Of a DNA stretch of 64,000 nt, positions 34,027-45,325 are shown piece by piece. The DNA comes from Ophioderma brevispina. Taxonomy: Eukaryota > Echinodermata > Ophiuroidea > Amphilepidida > Ophiodermatidae. How positions within the stretch are numbered: the stretch's first letter is position 1; each line of letters starts with the position of its first letter. The notes beneath the pieces were generated by a model that did not search any database, was not told the DNA's origin, and was given only the letters and a program-made list of their open reading frames with translations. A program made the position numbers and the translations under genes. The stretch lies in NCBI GenBank assembly GCA_023653785.1, contig JAMKCH010001622.1, positions 51,868 to 115,867 of the forward strand, in the 5' to 3' direction.

Positions 34027-36166
34027 ATGGCAGACAACTCAGACATTGCACGTGTTATGATGTGGTTCCCTCCTCGAACCACATCAACTGCCATCTTAAA
34101 ATGTCTCACCTATGTGCCAAATACGCAGGTGTGGTGTGAACCGTTTCTCTTTGCAGACTGTTGTGGGCCTGATGGTAAATTACGGACAGAGTTCACGCAA
34201 TGGTTCAAAGAATCGTGGGGTGTTGACTACTTACAGGAGATCATGAAAATAAAAGTCATGAAGGTGGGTTCGTCACAGGGTTCGTAGGCTTGAGATTATT
34301 GGATTACGAAATAAGATGATGAACATGATTGTGGGCGGTCGACTGACGCATTGAAGGCCAAAAAGTGACATCGTTTGATGTTATTATTAAGATAAAATTA
34401 GAGATTGATATGCAATTCATCGTGGGATAAAAAGTGATCCTAAATCATTTCTTGGTCTATTTAAATACTGACAATAAAGGTGCATCTCGTAATCTTATCA
34501 CCTACTCTTTAGTTTAGGATTTAGCAGATGTTATTAAAACAGTTTGTCAATTTTTGTTTATGGTACCTTCTTGCAGTCATCGCATTTATCGGAAGGTTTA
34601 TTATTTTCCAAGGTTCGTATACTCTTTGTTTATATTCTGGTTTGTTTATCCGAAGGTTCTTTGTACTAAATGTTCATTAATCCGAAACTACATTCATCCG
34701 ATTTTCGTTAACTTGATAAAGGTTCGTTTAAAAAATGTGAAAATTTATTATATTAGCTTTTAAATCAGGGGCAAGTGTGTACAATTCCAATAAACTACTT
34801 TAATCTAGGGGAAAAATCACCAAATAATTTTAAAAGTATTTTTTAAAGGAACGCAATGGCATGAAAAAATATTCAGACATAATTAAAATGGGCCCTTAAT
34901 GAAATCACTTCCACAAATTTTTAAAACAATTTGGATTGCAGTTGGGTGCAAATAATAAATGGGGTGGTAAAGGAGTGTTAATGAGAAGGCATGATTTTGG
35001 GGGAGTTTCCGTAACCTGACCCATCTGACACGCTTTTTTCTGACACACTTATGAATTCGGAAACCTTAACGGAATAAACCTGTGCTTTATTCCGTGAAGG
35101 GTTTCCGACTATTTTCGACTCTATGATGGCAAATGTCTAGCTATAGAGAGGGAGTTTTAGAGACGTATGCGGAAACTTTTCATAAATGTACCATGGCCAT
35201 ATGATTCTTGGGTGATGCCAACTACTTCCGCCCATCGAATTTGACGGCATATCCTTAAGCTGGTGAGGTGCAACTTTCACAGTTTCTTTTTGGTTGTAAT
35301 GACCGGCAAGGATGTGAAAACAATTATCTGGAAGCTTTTGACGAGAGCTTTTAGCATTTTAAGCGAAAAATTCACTTGGGGTGGAAACCACCTCCTTTGT
35401 AATTCAACACTCTTCTGTCACCCAGGGCCAGGTGTGTGTGTGGGAGGGGGTGGGGGTGCGCGCTGTGTGTCTTCGTACGATTCTGCGCGCGTTTATGTGT
35501 GTATATGTGAAAGATTACAGCAGAATTCTATTTTTCTACAGCGGGTTTCCTGGCCCACGACACGCCTTTCTCTTGGATCAAGGAGAAGCTGCTAGCTGGA
35601 GTCTAGTCCACCAAATGTTAAGGTTATCTTCTGCAAAGAAATGGCATGTGTTTTAGTCGGTCACTACAGCTATCTCCCACAAGGCTTCCGACATACCTTT
35701 CTAATTCGTCACCCATACAAAGTTTTCGATTCTTTAAAGAAAAGATTGAACAAGAGAAGTACGAATGACAAAAGTAAAAATATTAAGCTAACCGAACAAC
35801 CAACATTTCTTCTACCAAAAGGATATTACTTTAAGGAGGTTTACGATATGTACCATCACGTTAAGGAAAATATCGAACCAAACCCGATGATCATAGACAT
35901 CGATGATCTTCTCAGTGATCCGGCTACCGTTCTCAAAGCAATGGAAGGCCGGTCGCGAGTGCATGGACGAGAAGTGGATGATATCAAAGGAAGAAATCGC
36001 CGCTCACAATCACGGTCACCATCATCTTGAGACGTTTAAGAGCACCTGCTTTGCCAAACCAAAACCATGTCCGGAGAGATCTGAGCTGGACGATGATGTC
36101 TTGCATTGTTCTGATGCTTGTATGAAATTCTACGAACGAATGTACGAAAACAGACTCAAATGTTAG
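34027..36166 (+). pseudogene. Sulfotransferase-like gene, split and frameshifted
   Basis: Resembles invertebrate P-loop proteins of the PAPS-dependent sulfotransferase group. Exon 1 (34,027-34,263) begins MADNSDIARVMMWFPPRTTS; PPRTTSTA fits the 5'-phosphosulfate loop. A donor AAG|GTGGGT ends it. Exon 2 starts after TTTTTCTACAG at 35,542 with a frame giving SWIKEKLLAG. A one-base shift near 35,597 leads into VIFCKEMACVL and FRHTFLIRHPYKVFDS, where R-x7-S fits the 3'-phosphate-binding motif. Then LPKGYYFKEVYDM, MIIDIDDLLSDPATVLKA, a second frame change near 35,940 with about 20 residues apparently missing, EKWMISKEEIAAH, TFKSTCFAKPKPCP and a final NRLKC stop. The first acceptor phase does not match the visible donor. 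Two frame breaks indicate a pseudogene unless the assembly is wrong. The substrate cannot be inferred. Confidence 0.75.
35001..35107. mobile_element. Half copy of the 40.2 kb palindromic element
   Basis: GGGAGTTTCCGTAACCTGAC through TTATGAATTCGGAAACCTTA to TTCCGTGAAGGGTTTCCGA matches 40,179-40,290 almost base for base. It then stops, so the right arm is missing. It lies in the intron of the sulfotransferase-like gene. Confidence 0.85.
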
Positions 36167-36804
36167 GAAAGCTGTATTTAGTGTCTGGATACCAATGGTG
36201 AAGATCTCTTCTTCTACAATCTTGGAAACAATAGTTCCAACACTCACCACGATTTCCTACATTGCTCATGGTGGCTAAGAGTTTTGAACCTACAAGCTCC
36301 TGTTATCACTCAATTGAAAGCCCAACCTTGAACCTACCCTTCTCAAACCCCCATCAATCAATGTTGGGGGAATTGGAAAGACCGCTGATCTCGATACCTA
36401 AATCAACATTAGATAGGGGAGACAAGGAACAGTTTTCCGAAAATCGTCGGGAGTGTTTCAACAGTTATTTCCAAGATTCTAGGTTAAACACTTCGACAGC
36501 AGAAATGGCGTCATCTTCACTATAACATAATGCTTGGCCAACCAATTCTTTTTACACTGGGAAAGAAATGGAAGTCAGATGATGCCAGATTTGGAAGATG
36601 GTTCATCAAGTTGTGCAAATCCACAATTTCAGCAAAAAGTGGACCTCTTGCCCTTTTTGTGGAATTGGGGCCTGCTTGGCGTTATCAAGTGTGTGCTTAC
36701 TATGATGTCAGAGGAGAATTCCGAAATATTCTTTACAGCACGAGAATAGGAATTTACGACCATAAATATAATACAGTTAAGGTGTAAATCCGCCTCGCAA
36801 CTGT
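36167..36804. other. Non-coding stretch after the sulfotransferase-like gene
   Basis: Open frames at 36,262-36,525 and 36,530-36,787 carry no recognised domain. Probably 3' flank. Confidence 0.4.
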
Positions 36805-39570
36805 CAGATCAGTATTGTTATAATATCCTAAATTTTGTGATTAAGATATTATTTAATTTCAATATGCAACATTGAGAAAAGATTCCTAGCAGGGAAAGTA
36901 TCTTATTATACCATGCAAGAGAAAAAGGGAATTCCCCAGTGCTATATTTAGATTATGCAATGCGGAATTCGTGGTGAAATTTTTTACATATACCGGAGTT
37001 AAAACAGTGCAGAATATTTCCAGTAGGGACCTATAGAACCTTGTCGTCTTGAATTGCTGGTCAAGGCTAGGACAACATCTTCGGGACCGCTCCGAAAAAG
37101 TGTCAGATTATGGCTGGTATTCTGAAAGGGAGACTAGCTTTAGACCTGTGTTTAAACCAGGGTTAGTCCTACATGAGTGGACCTTTATTCCTTCCAACAT
37201 ACTCTAAAAATGTACTATAACGGGTGAGAAAATTCCTCATGGATGGGCCAAAATGGCGGATCCATGAGGAATTTCCTCACCCGTTACATTTCACTTTCAC
37301 AGTATTCTGAAAGGAAAAAAGGTCCACTAGTGTAGGACTAACCCTGGTTTAAACCCAGGACTAAAGTTAGACTCCCTTTCAGAATACCAGCCTTAGTTTA
37401 CAGAAGAATATTCGCATGGATTTTTATTGTGGAACTTTGACACCACATGTCATTTTGGAGTTTTCGTTGTGAGGAAAAGTTATTGTTGAACTGCAACGCT
37501 TCTTTGAATTCTGGACAATAATCGAATAACCATCAGAATGTTATTATTAGAATAGGGATAATTCGTTTTCATACGGACACTCCTGAGTGCATTGATTATT
37601 ATTTCTATTGTAAATGTTTTGGACATTCCAAATTCTTGAACCAATCGTTTTAATCAACCAAAAATAAATTATTTCAGACCTAGACATCCACGAGATGCCC
37701 ATAGAATAAAAAGAAAAGGTTTTTGGTGTCTACATGGTGGTCACCGGGTTGTTATCCGCAACCCTTCGGGGTCCTTTCGTGAACGTTTCCAAAGCTCCGT
37801 TAGCGATAACCTTGGAAACCTAGTAAGAAACCCTCGCTGGGTTTCTGTAAGTTACCCGGAAGGGAAGGATCCCACTAACTGAAACATCTATTGCTATGGC
37901 TGAATTCCTTTACAAGGAGTAACCCAAAAGTAATCTGAACTCTGAAGTGAGTTACCCAAAAGGACCCCATTAAAGATCATGCTGGGAATTTTGAAGGTTT
38001 CAGATAGCCACCTGCTTCAAAAGTCTCCAAAACAGTGGGGAACGTGAAAACATTCATCAAGAAGAAAAGGAGAACCTGAACTTTAAATGAAGCAATGTCA
38101 TAATACAATGGGGATGCAGCAAGTTTTTTATTACTTGTTCGAGAGGTTATCTAGAACCATTCATCGATTCGAGTATTTTTATCACTTGATCGAGGGATTA
38201 TCCGAACTCATCGAAAATACGTAATAATAATAATCAAGGTTTTTTACTTAATCTCAAATCGTGGAACGTAGGCCAAATTGCAAGAGACTTTACAACTTAA
38301 TAATTACTAGACAGAAACAATGCAACTTGGAGGCACGCTTAAACAGCGCCATATATTGCAACATTCAAACACACTATACGAAAACACACCGAATGGGAAC
38401 ACAGTGCAAGCTTTCATGGTTTTTATACCTATTATACAAATTAAATCCAGCAAGTGGTCCCACTTAGATTAGAACCGAGGACCATTTGCTCTGATGTAAA
38501 GCTTGACCACGCCACTTTCTCAACGTGTTTTATTCTGTTATGACGTCTCGTAGACTTCTAAGGCCAGAAATACCTTTCAAACACATTGTGTTTTTATGTT
38601 ATTTAAAAAAAATATGATCTAAATTATATATAATAAACAGTTTTATTTAATGATCTTTACTTGATTGGTTCAAGAATTTGGTATGTCCAAAACAAAATTA
38701 CATATAATTACACAATTTAAGATTATTATACTTATAAAGAGTTCTAGTATCCTATGTTGAAGGCGTTGCAGTTCAACGATGATATGTCCTCACAGCGAAG
38801 ACTCCAAAATGACAGTATGCAAAGTTCACATAAATTTATCTCTTCAAGTAGTATATTTCTTGGGAATCTTCTCAGTCCTGAAGATAACTTTTGTCCAGCA
38901 GTTCAAGACGACAAGGTTAAATTAAGTCCCTCGACGACATAATCCACAGTATATTAGTCCAAGATAATCACCACGATTTCTATCTGTCCACAATTTGGAA
39001 TCCTACTTTGATTCCCATCACTTTCGGCTTCAAAGACGACATAAGATAATTACAGCACCTCTGCTCACATGGAATTATAAATCCTGGCACTGTGTGGAGC
39101 ATATATCTACCATTATTGTAGATAAAACTAGCTATAACCATACTGCATAGCTGATTTCAACTGCTGACATCGAGACTTAGCTCAAATCTCAAATATATCC
39201 TGACTTCACAAAGATCCCAGTCTAAAATAGACATTACAACAGCATCATGCATAGACATAACCTGAATCACATCACTTTATATATATAACTTTGTGGGGGA
39301 ATTCCCAGATCTTGCAATGTTTTGATCTTTTAAAGCATAAACAAGCTGACTCAGTTACTAAGTTTTACATCTTGGGGAATTCCCCACTTCCCTTATTGTG
39401 TAATCTAAACAGGTGCACTTAGCAAAAACAACTCTAGGGAATCCCCTTTTCTCTCTTTTATAGTAAACAAAGTGCTTTTCCCGAGAAATCTTTTCTCAAA
39501 TAAAAATTGAGAAAATAATATTTTTAAAAGTTAATCAGAAAAATGGAGGCCATATAACAATATATTTAAA
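36805..39570. mobile_element. 2.8-kb foldback element, ~0.9-kb arms
   Basis: The left arm (36,805-37,680) and right arm (about 38,620-39,570) are diverged inverse copies at several matched points. TTGAGAAAAGATTCC near 36,872 faces GAAATCTTTTCTCAA near 39,483. CTTGTCGTCTTGAATTGCTG near 37,043 faces CAGCAGTTCAAGACGACAAG near 38,893. GTTGAACTGCAACGC near 37,485 faces GCGTTGCAGTTCAAC near 38,763. TTGGACATTCCAAATTCTTG near 37,618 faces CAAGAATTTGGTATGTCCAA near 38,671. The left arm carries a later MITE (37,111). The centre has no ORF above 68 codons. Solo arms occur at 16.4, 24.9 and 31.5 kb. Confidence 0.75.
37111..37392. mobile_element. 282-bp palindromic MITE, TTA flanks
   Basis: GGCTGGTATTCTGAAAGGGA at the left faces TCCCTTTCAGAATACCAGCC at the right. 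Inner pairs AAACCAGGGTTAGTCCTAC / GTAGGACTAACCCTGGTTT and AACGGGTGAG / CTCACCCGTT extend the palindrome almost to the centre. TTA lies at 37,108-37,110 and 37,393-37,395, a Harbinger-type 3-bp target. It sits inside the left arm of the foldback and is therefore younger. Confidence 0.85.
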
Positions 39571-40169
39571 TTCTCCACCATAAATTATAACACGCGATAT
39601 GTATCTGTTTATCGTAATTACTATTATAAATGTATCCATTTACTATTATTGATGATTCTCTTGATTAAAAGCATGGTAGACAGTTGAATACAACACTGGC
39701 AGTTCTGCGAACGAATTATCAGTTCTGTTTTTGTCAAGTAGTTGAAATTTGAAGTTTTGTAATACAGATAATTGGTAGTCATTTAGTGCTAGAATTAATT
39801 CAAAGTGGGCTTCATTGTTTAATCTGAAATAACAAGTAGTAAGAGTAATTATTCGACGTACTGATTGAACAATTTCTTCCCAAATTCAGCGAATATATGA
39901 GAGCCATCTTTACAGCACAGTCATTAATTTCCAGAGCACTACCAGCATTCCTGATTGGTTAGTCACGTCATATATTTACTTCAATATCCAGTTGAAATGT
40001 AGCTTCCAAATATTTAAGCTATAGACCTCTTCAGCCCTGTTCAACCAACCACCATTCTGTTGCTGATTAATTAAAAATATCACAGAAGTTCCATCGGTAG
40101 GTGGTTCTATGTAATTTGTATTCAAAATTCACTCAGTGCGTGAATGCGCTGAAGGTAAAATTAAGCTCA
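39571..40169. other. AT-rich non-coding stretch
   Basis: No supported gene or element. Confidence 0.45.
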
Positions 40170-40178
40170 TTCAACACC

Positions 40179-40342
40179 GGGACTTCCCGTAACCTGACCC
40201 ATCAGACACATTGTTTTCTGACGCACTTATGAATTCGGAAACCTTAACGGAATAAACATGTGCTTTATTCCGTGAAGGGTTTCCGAATTCATAAGTGTAT
40301 CAGCAAAAAGTGTGTCAGATGGGTCAGATTACGGAAAATCCC
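40179..40342. mobile_element. 164-bp palindromic MITE, exact 9-bp TSD
   Basis: GGGACTTCCCGTAACCTGAC at the left faces GTCAGATTACGGAAAATCCC at the right. The arms continue through TTATGAATTCGGAAACC / GGTTTCCGAATTCATAA to a loop around CATG. It is flanked by TTCAACACC at 40,170-40,178 and 40,343-40,351. A 9-bp duplication fits Mutator-like or Merlin-type transposition. No coding capacity. A half copy is at 35,001. Confidence 0.9.
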
Positions 40343-40679
40343 TTCAACACCGCCTGTCTGGTTAGAAGTTACTTGAGTCCAGTAGCTAGACAGCTGACTT
40401 CCCACAATTTTTTAGCCAATCCAGCATCTCGTGCTAACTTTTTGAACTCTTCACCAAGCAACAATTGTCGAAATATCCACCTGATAAGTGCGTAATAGCT
40501 CCTCAAGGGTGCAGTATATAGTCGGCTGGGCTCCAGTTTTTCGTTACTAACCTGTTAGACTGGGAAAAGTTTAATGGGGATAGTATTAATTAAAGGCTGA
40601 TGCAGAGATTTAGAAGTATTTTTGTTGGTGGTCAGTACTTAAGAAATAAGTATCTGTAACTACAGATGGTCATCTAAAT
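40343..40679. other. Non-coding stretch
   Basis: No supported gene. It begins with the right target duplication of the preceding element. Confidence 0.45.
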
Positions 40680-41258
40680 GCTTAAAGCATATTAGCACAT
40701 TTTTTTGAGAGCGCCCCCACTTTTTCAAAAAACTTGAGAGTTTTACACGGTTGCATTGGTAACTGGCTAGTAAACTCTAATTGTGATGGTAAGAAGCTCG
40801 AAAATGTCTGTGTGTCACCACGAGAGGAATTTGTATTATTATCGGGTATCCCCGATACTAATTAAACGGCTTTTTGCTGGAAATGGCCTTCCATGTGAAA
40901 TAGGCCGTCCCCCTTTTTGGAAAATAGGCCATGGTACGTGTCTAAACGCTCATCCATTAGTTGTTTTATTTTGGTTCAGACAAGTCAAGTTAGAGGTTAC
41001 TTCTCTCGAGGTCTCACCATTTCACATCATGGACCGACATACACGTAGCATTTCCATCTCTGCCGTTAAGTCCAATCTGGGATCCTACCCAATTCTAATT
41101 ACAAAATAGCTTATTTTATGATAACTAACGCGATTTCTTAGCATTCCTCTCGTTCGCAGGTCTAGTTTTCCTAGACAATTACCAACGTAACTCTGCCAAA
41201 TATCAACTTTTAGAAATTGGGGCGCTCTTCAAAAAATGTGGGCTAATTTGCTTTAATC
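40680..41258. mobile_element. 579-bp inverted-end repeat, family copy 2
   Basis: A diverged copy of 5,598-6,172: AGAGCGCCCCCACTTTTTC near the left end faces GAAATTGGGGCGCTCTTC near the right end. Interior blocks such as TGCATTGGTAACTGGCTAG, GCTCATCCATTAGTTGTTT and TTTTCCTAGACAATTA are shared in order. No transposase. Confidence 0.7.
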
Positions 41259-41567
41259 CACAGTTAGGGATTGATCGGATTTTTTCATTCTTGCAGTAAC
41301 ATTTATGCACAGTAAACAGTGCCATAGTATACCGTGTGTAAACAAAAATCCCTATCCGGAATTTTATAACAAAGTAGTGATTTTGTGTATGAAGGACATC
41401 GATTTTAACGTAGTTATTATACCCATCGATATAATAATTCAACACATCGTGTTCCCTCTCAGTACTTTTCCAATGGATGGGCATCTAAGAGGGCATGTGC
41501 AGGGGGTGGAATAAATTCCATACTTGTAGTTCGATAGCAGATAAAAAATCAATTCTATGCTTAGAAG

Positions 41568-42395
41568 GGGAGGACCCATTTAAGTCTATAAATGTTTCAT
41601 CTTGATAGAAGGGCCTTCCACCCAAAACCCCCATCTGCAAGTTTCGCGCCGATATTTCAATCAGTTTTTAGTGAGAGCTAAAACGTGATTTTGTATCCCC
41701 ATAGAGTACTGTGTAAATTGATATTGGCTGACCAAATGGGGCATATTTTGGCTCATACATCCAAACCAAACATCCTTTCGCCATAAAATTTCACAGGTAT
41801 ATGAATAAAATAGTAGATTTCTTTAGATACCACATTTTGTCACATCGGTAAAAATCTCGGGTCCCTGGAACGAGGATATTAGCGATCGGAACATGGACTT
41901 TAATGAAAACATTCAGTCACAGTAAGCGCTTTATAGTCTACAATAACTCTCAATCATTCTTTACTTATCGCATTTGCTTCAGTGTTATTCAATGTAACCA
42001 GGTGAGTGAATGTTTACTTACTTTTGAGCGAAAACCGTGGTTTTGGATACGAAGAACCAAAAGTCTTTCACTTTTGTAAAAATGATGTCAACATCAAAGG
42101 CCAGATTATCTTAGTTAGTTTCATGAAACAGGTGAATTGGGTCACATAGTTTGCTTTCTGCCTCAACTAATCGACGCTATCCAAAATTTTTCCTTTCCTC
42201 GATGACACGACGAGTTTGAAAATAGCTCAAAATTTGAGTTCGGCCTCATCGGAATCCTGAGTCCAGCCTTTAAATTAGCCTCACACATCAAAACGATTGA
42301 ATGTGAAACTTTGTAGATGGGGGTTTTTTCGGGGTGAAGGCTATTCTCTCAACTTAATAAACTTAAATCGGCCCATCCCCCCTTAATCACAAATC
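41568..42395. mobile_element. ~830-bp foldback element
   Basis: AGGGGAGGACCCATTTAAGT near 41,566 is the approximate inverse of ACTTAAATCGGCCCATCCCC near 42,362. Inside, CCACCCAAAACCCCCATCTGCAAG at 41,619-41,642 has its approximate inverse at 42,315-42,338. Only about 140 bp of each arm is still clearly paired. Part of the left half (41,680-41,880) recurs at 51,790-51,975. Confidence 0.6.
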
Positions 42396-42829
42396 ACGTG
42401 TTAGGGTCATTTTAGCTTCCACATCTGATCATTGAAATGCGAGCCTTCGTGTATATTCGCATTTTTTGTGGCAGACAACCGCTGACTCCTGTCGCCTGTC
42501 ACTTGAACAAATGAAAGTTTGAGTTACGACCAATGCGACATGGACACATGCCTCATGTGCTAATGAGGGTCGCATTGCCACCACACCAGGCCCCAAAATC
42601 ATCTGGCAGAGCAGTCAGGTTAGACACAAATTGGAATACAAAAATTTTGTTCAAATCGTGAAAAGAGGCAACACTTGTGGGTCTGCAGATGACCTTATCC
42701 AAATGAAGGTTGGCGATTATTTATATAACATATTAAGTAAACTCACACCATGATCAACAGTACAGACCCAATAACAATCCTTGCCGAGCAGAGTTTTCTC
42801 TCATCGTTTCGAAACTTGTGTTAACGATA

Positions 42830-43832
42830 CTAAGTGGAAAGGGTTCCCGGAGTAACTACTGGCAATACTGATACTCGGTGGCCATCCAACCTCCGAGCAA
42901 GTTCCTTCGTGAACAGCACATTGGCCCACTTACTTCTAGGGTACTCTCGCAAAGCAGGAGAAATTCTACCCTCATCGTCTCTTTGAGTGAAATCCATCTC
43001 GCCCGGTGCACCCTGTAGCCTACCGAAGAACAAATTTATGATCGACTTGGTTCGTTTTTCTTTAGTCGATCCAATAATAACATTGTCAGGAAAAATGTCC
43101 AAAATGGTTGGTTGCAAAAACAATGTTATGCCCTCTTTTGTACATTAATCTTTAGCTGCTGCTACCGATGCCTGATAATGAGAAAACTATACGATGAATC
43201 CAAAACATCAACAAATTGTACATCATTTGTACTAATACTAATTGTAACTTATACATTTTCAAACTTTGTAAAGCATGTTTTCATAAACCTGTAAGAAAGT
43301 GGTGCACCAAAGATTTTTCAGACTTACGCCGCCTGTAGTTCCCCATGTTCCTAGTTCAACTGATTAGAGATGTGTGTGTGTGTGTGTGTGTGTGTGTGAG
43401 AGGAGAGAGAGGAAAAGAGAGAGAGGAGGAGGAGGGTAAGAAAAAGAGATCAACGTAATGGCTATATTCCAACATATTCATATCATATCATCTCACATCA
43501 TCATCAACATCAATGACACACTGCCAAAATTTTTATTCCATACCACCTATGGATTAATAAACCAGTAGTTTTTCATACCTTACCTGCGTTGTTATCAAAT
43601 AGGCTAGTTTTGGTTCTTCGTTTAAAATCGTATCGGCACTTCTGATCGAATCTTGGTCATAGAGTTCAAGATGGGATATAAACCCCAACATACTTACTGC
43701 TGCCTGAGCGTCTTTGGATGTCTTTTACCGCTGCGTTCTGCTTTTCTTGGATTCCTGCAACCAATATGACCTTGCTCCGCGACGAGCCAAATCTAATTGC
43801 GGTCTCCTTCCCAATGCCGGCAGTTCCACCTT
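42830..43832 (-). pseudogene. Decayed SDR (retinol-dehydrogenase-like) gene
   Basis: Two minus-strand pieces of a short-chain dehydrogenase/reductase. The upstream piece (43,584-43,832) encodes GGTAGIGKETAIRF, keeping the G-x3-G-I-G nucleotide-binding loop, and then KVILVAG. After a one-base shift near 43,673 it gives SIRSADTILNEEPKLAYLI and ends at a donor CAG|GTAAGG. The downstream piece (42,830-43,123) encodes DNVIIGST, matching the catalytic Ser strand, GEMDF, and YPRSKWANVLFTKELARRL with the catalytic Y-x3-K near 42,942, then VVTPGTLST and a stop. This arrangement is that of RDH11-14-like enzymes that reduce or oxidise retinoids and other carbonyls with NADP(H). The asparagine-loop region between the pieces is missing, the N-terminus is not found, and the Tyr exon lacks a clear acceptor. 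A pseudogene or badly assembled gene is most likely. Confidence 0.7.
43371..43448. repeat. TG microsatellite grading into GA-rich tract
   Basis: TG repeat at 43,371-43,398 followed by an AGAG/GGAGG purine tract. It lies between the two SDR pieces, within their presumed intron. Confidence 0.95.
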
Positions 43833-43849
43833 TATCAGTTGGGATTTAA

Positions 43850-44969
43850 AAGGACCCAATTGGCATTAAAATATTTTTCAGACACAAAATGCAAATGGAC
43901 GTTGTGACAGACTATGAATATTTATTTTTTTCTGTATTATATTATTTTTTTTTAGATTAAATCTGTTAAATTAATTCAATAAATTTGAGTTTTTTTTTTT
44001 TTTAAAATTTAAAATTAGAACTTGCAAATGTTGTTGTGCATAAGAGATGAACTTTTCTGATTGACATCGTCTAAATGGACTAGTGTGGTGAGAACTTCTG
44101 AGACGAACATGTTAGAGGGGATGTTCGCAGGCAGAGGACAATAGGAGCACAGTGTCTTAGTTCTCAGTTTAAGAACTGGAGGAGCGGTTTCGTTGTTACC
44201 TATAGGAAGCAAGATTGCAAACCTGTGTGAACAATGGACTTTGTGTAATTGCTATGTCAAAACACTTCAAGCACAGGATTGTGGGACTTCCTTTAAACAT
44301 GTTTAACGACTGAAAGATTGGGAAATGTTGTACTTGTCGTCGCATGTTTTGTTGCAAAAAAAATCATGGGAAATTTTAAGGACCCAAAATTCTGTTGCAG
44401 TTATTTCTCTTTGCCAGTTGACAGGAGATTTCATCGAGTGTAGATCTATTCAAACAGAAGGTGGAGAACTTTCAAACATTTGATATAAAATCGTATGTTA
44501 TTTTATATAATTCTGGAAAGTCGTCAGAATCGTCAAAGCTGCAAACAATTTGGTGCCTTGGAAAAAACAACGGTTAACATTAAAATTCCATCAGGTCGTA
44601 TATTCTGGACCAGTGACGTGCCTTTACGCATGGATTAGGGACTATAAACTGTCACTTGCAGTTGTACTTCCAGTTTTCTCCAAGTCTACGACTTCACAAA
44701 TTAATCGGCCGCCGGTCTAGCGACAAAGGGACTTTGCGAAAGCGAAATAGTTGACTGTACCAGCAAGAATGTGTCGCCAGATTATGGGACTTGATCTACA
44801 AGACCTGTGCGCACCCAGCAAGAAGAAACTTTATATTTAATCATGAGATGGTGTGTTTTATTTGATTTTTAATAGTAAGAACAGACTAAATTTCTTGTGC
44901 ATGTTTATTGTGTATATTGTGTGATCGACTCATATTTCATTATGCTATTAAATAATTGTTGACTGTACA
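43850..44969. other. AT-rich non-coding stretch
   Basis: No supported gene; T runs near 43,923-43,953 and 43,991-44,002. Confidence 0.45.
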
Positions 44970-45325
44970 TTACATACATACATACACATGGGCATTGATA
45001 AAGCGCTCTACTCGAGGAGATCGCAGCGCTGAGTGGTGGAACACAATAAGAAAATAAACAACCAGCCGCAATGACATAGAGAAAGTACATGTCACTGGGT
45101 AAAATTGAGTTTTTTTTAAAACACTCTTCTAAACTGTTTAATGAGAGTCACATTCTCTAATGTCCCTGTAATATTATTCCAGATGTGAGGAGCAACAAAA
45201 GAGAAAAGTCGGTCTTGAGCCAATTTGAGTTCTTTGATAGGTGCAAGTTCTGCAAGGGCGTTGTGGCTATCTGATGCCGATTCGGAGAGACTTGACGTGT
45301 GGTCGATAGAGAGAGTAGAGGACAT
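44970..45325 (-). pseudogene. 5'-truncated LINE tail (minus strand)
   Basis: The minus strand encodes RLFSFVAPHIWNNITGTLEN followed by LIKQFRRVF and a stop, the WN...FKR-type C-terminus of CR1/L2-like ORF2. It is followed by AGAGCGCTTTATCAATGCCC and a TGTA repeat that appears as CATA units at about 44,970-44,990 on the plus strand. Confidence 0.65.

Noticed and set aside
36530..36787. Extra exon of the sulfotransferase-like gene
   Set aside because: The recognisable protein ends at the NRLKC stop at 36,166, and this frame shows no matching motif.
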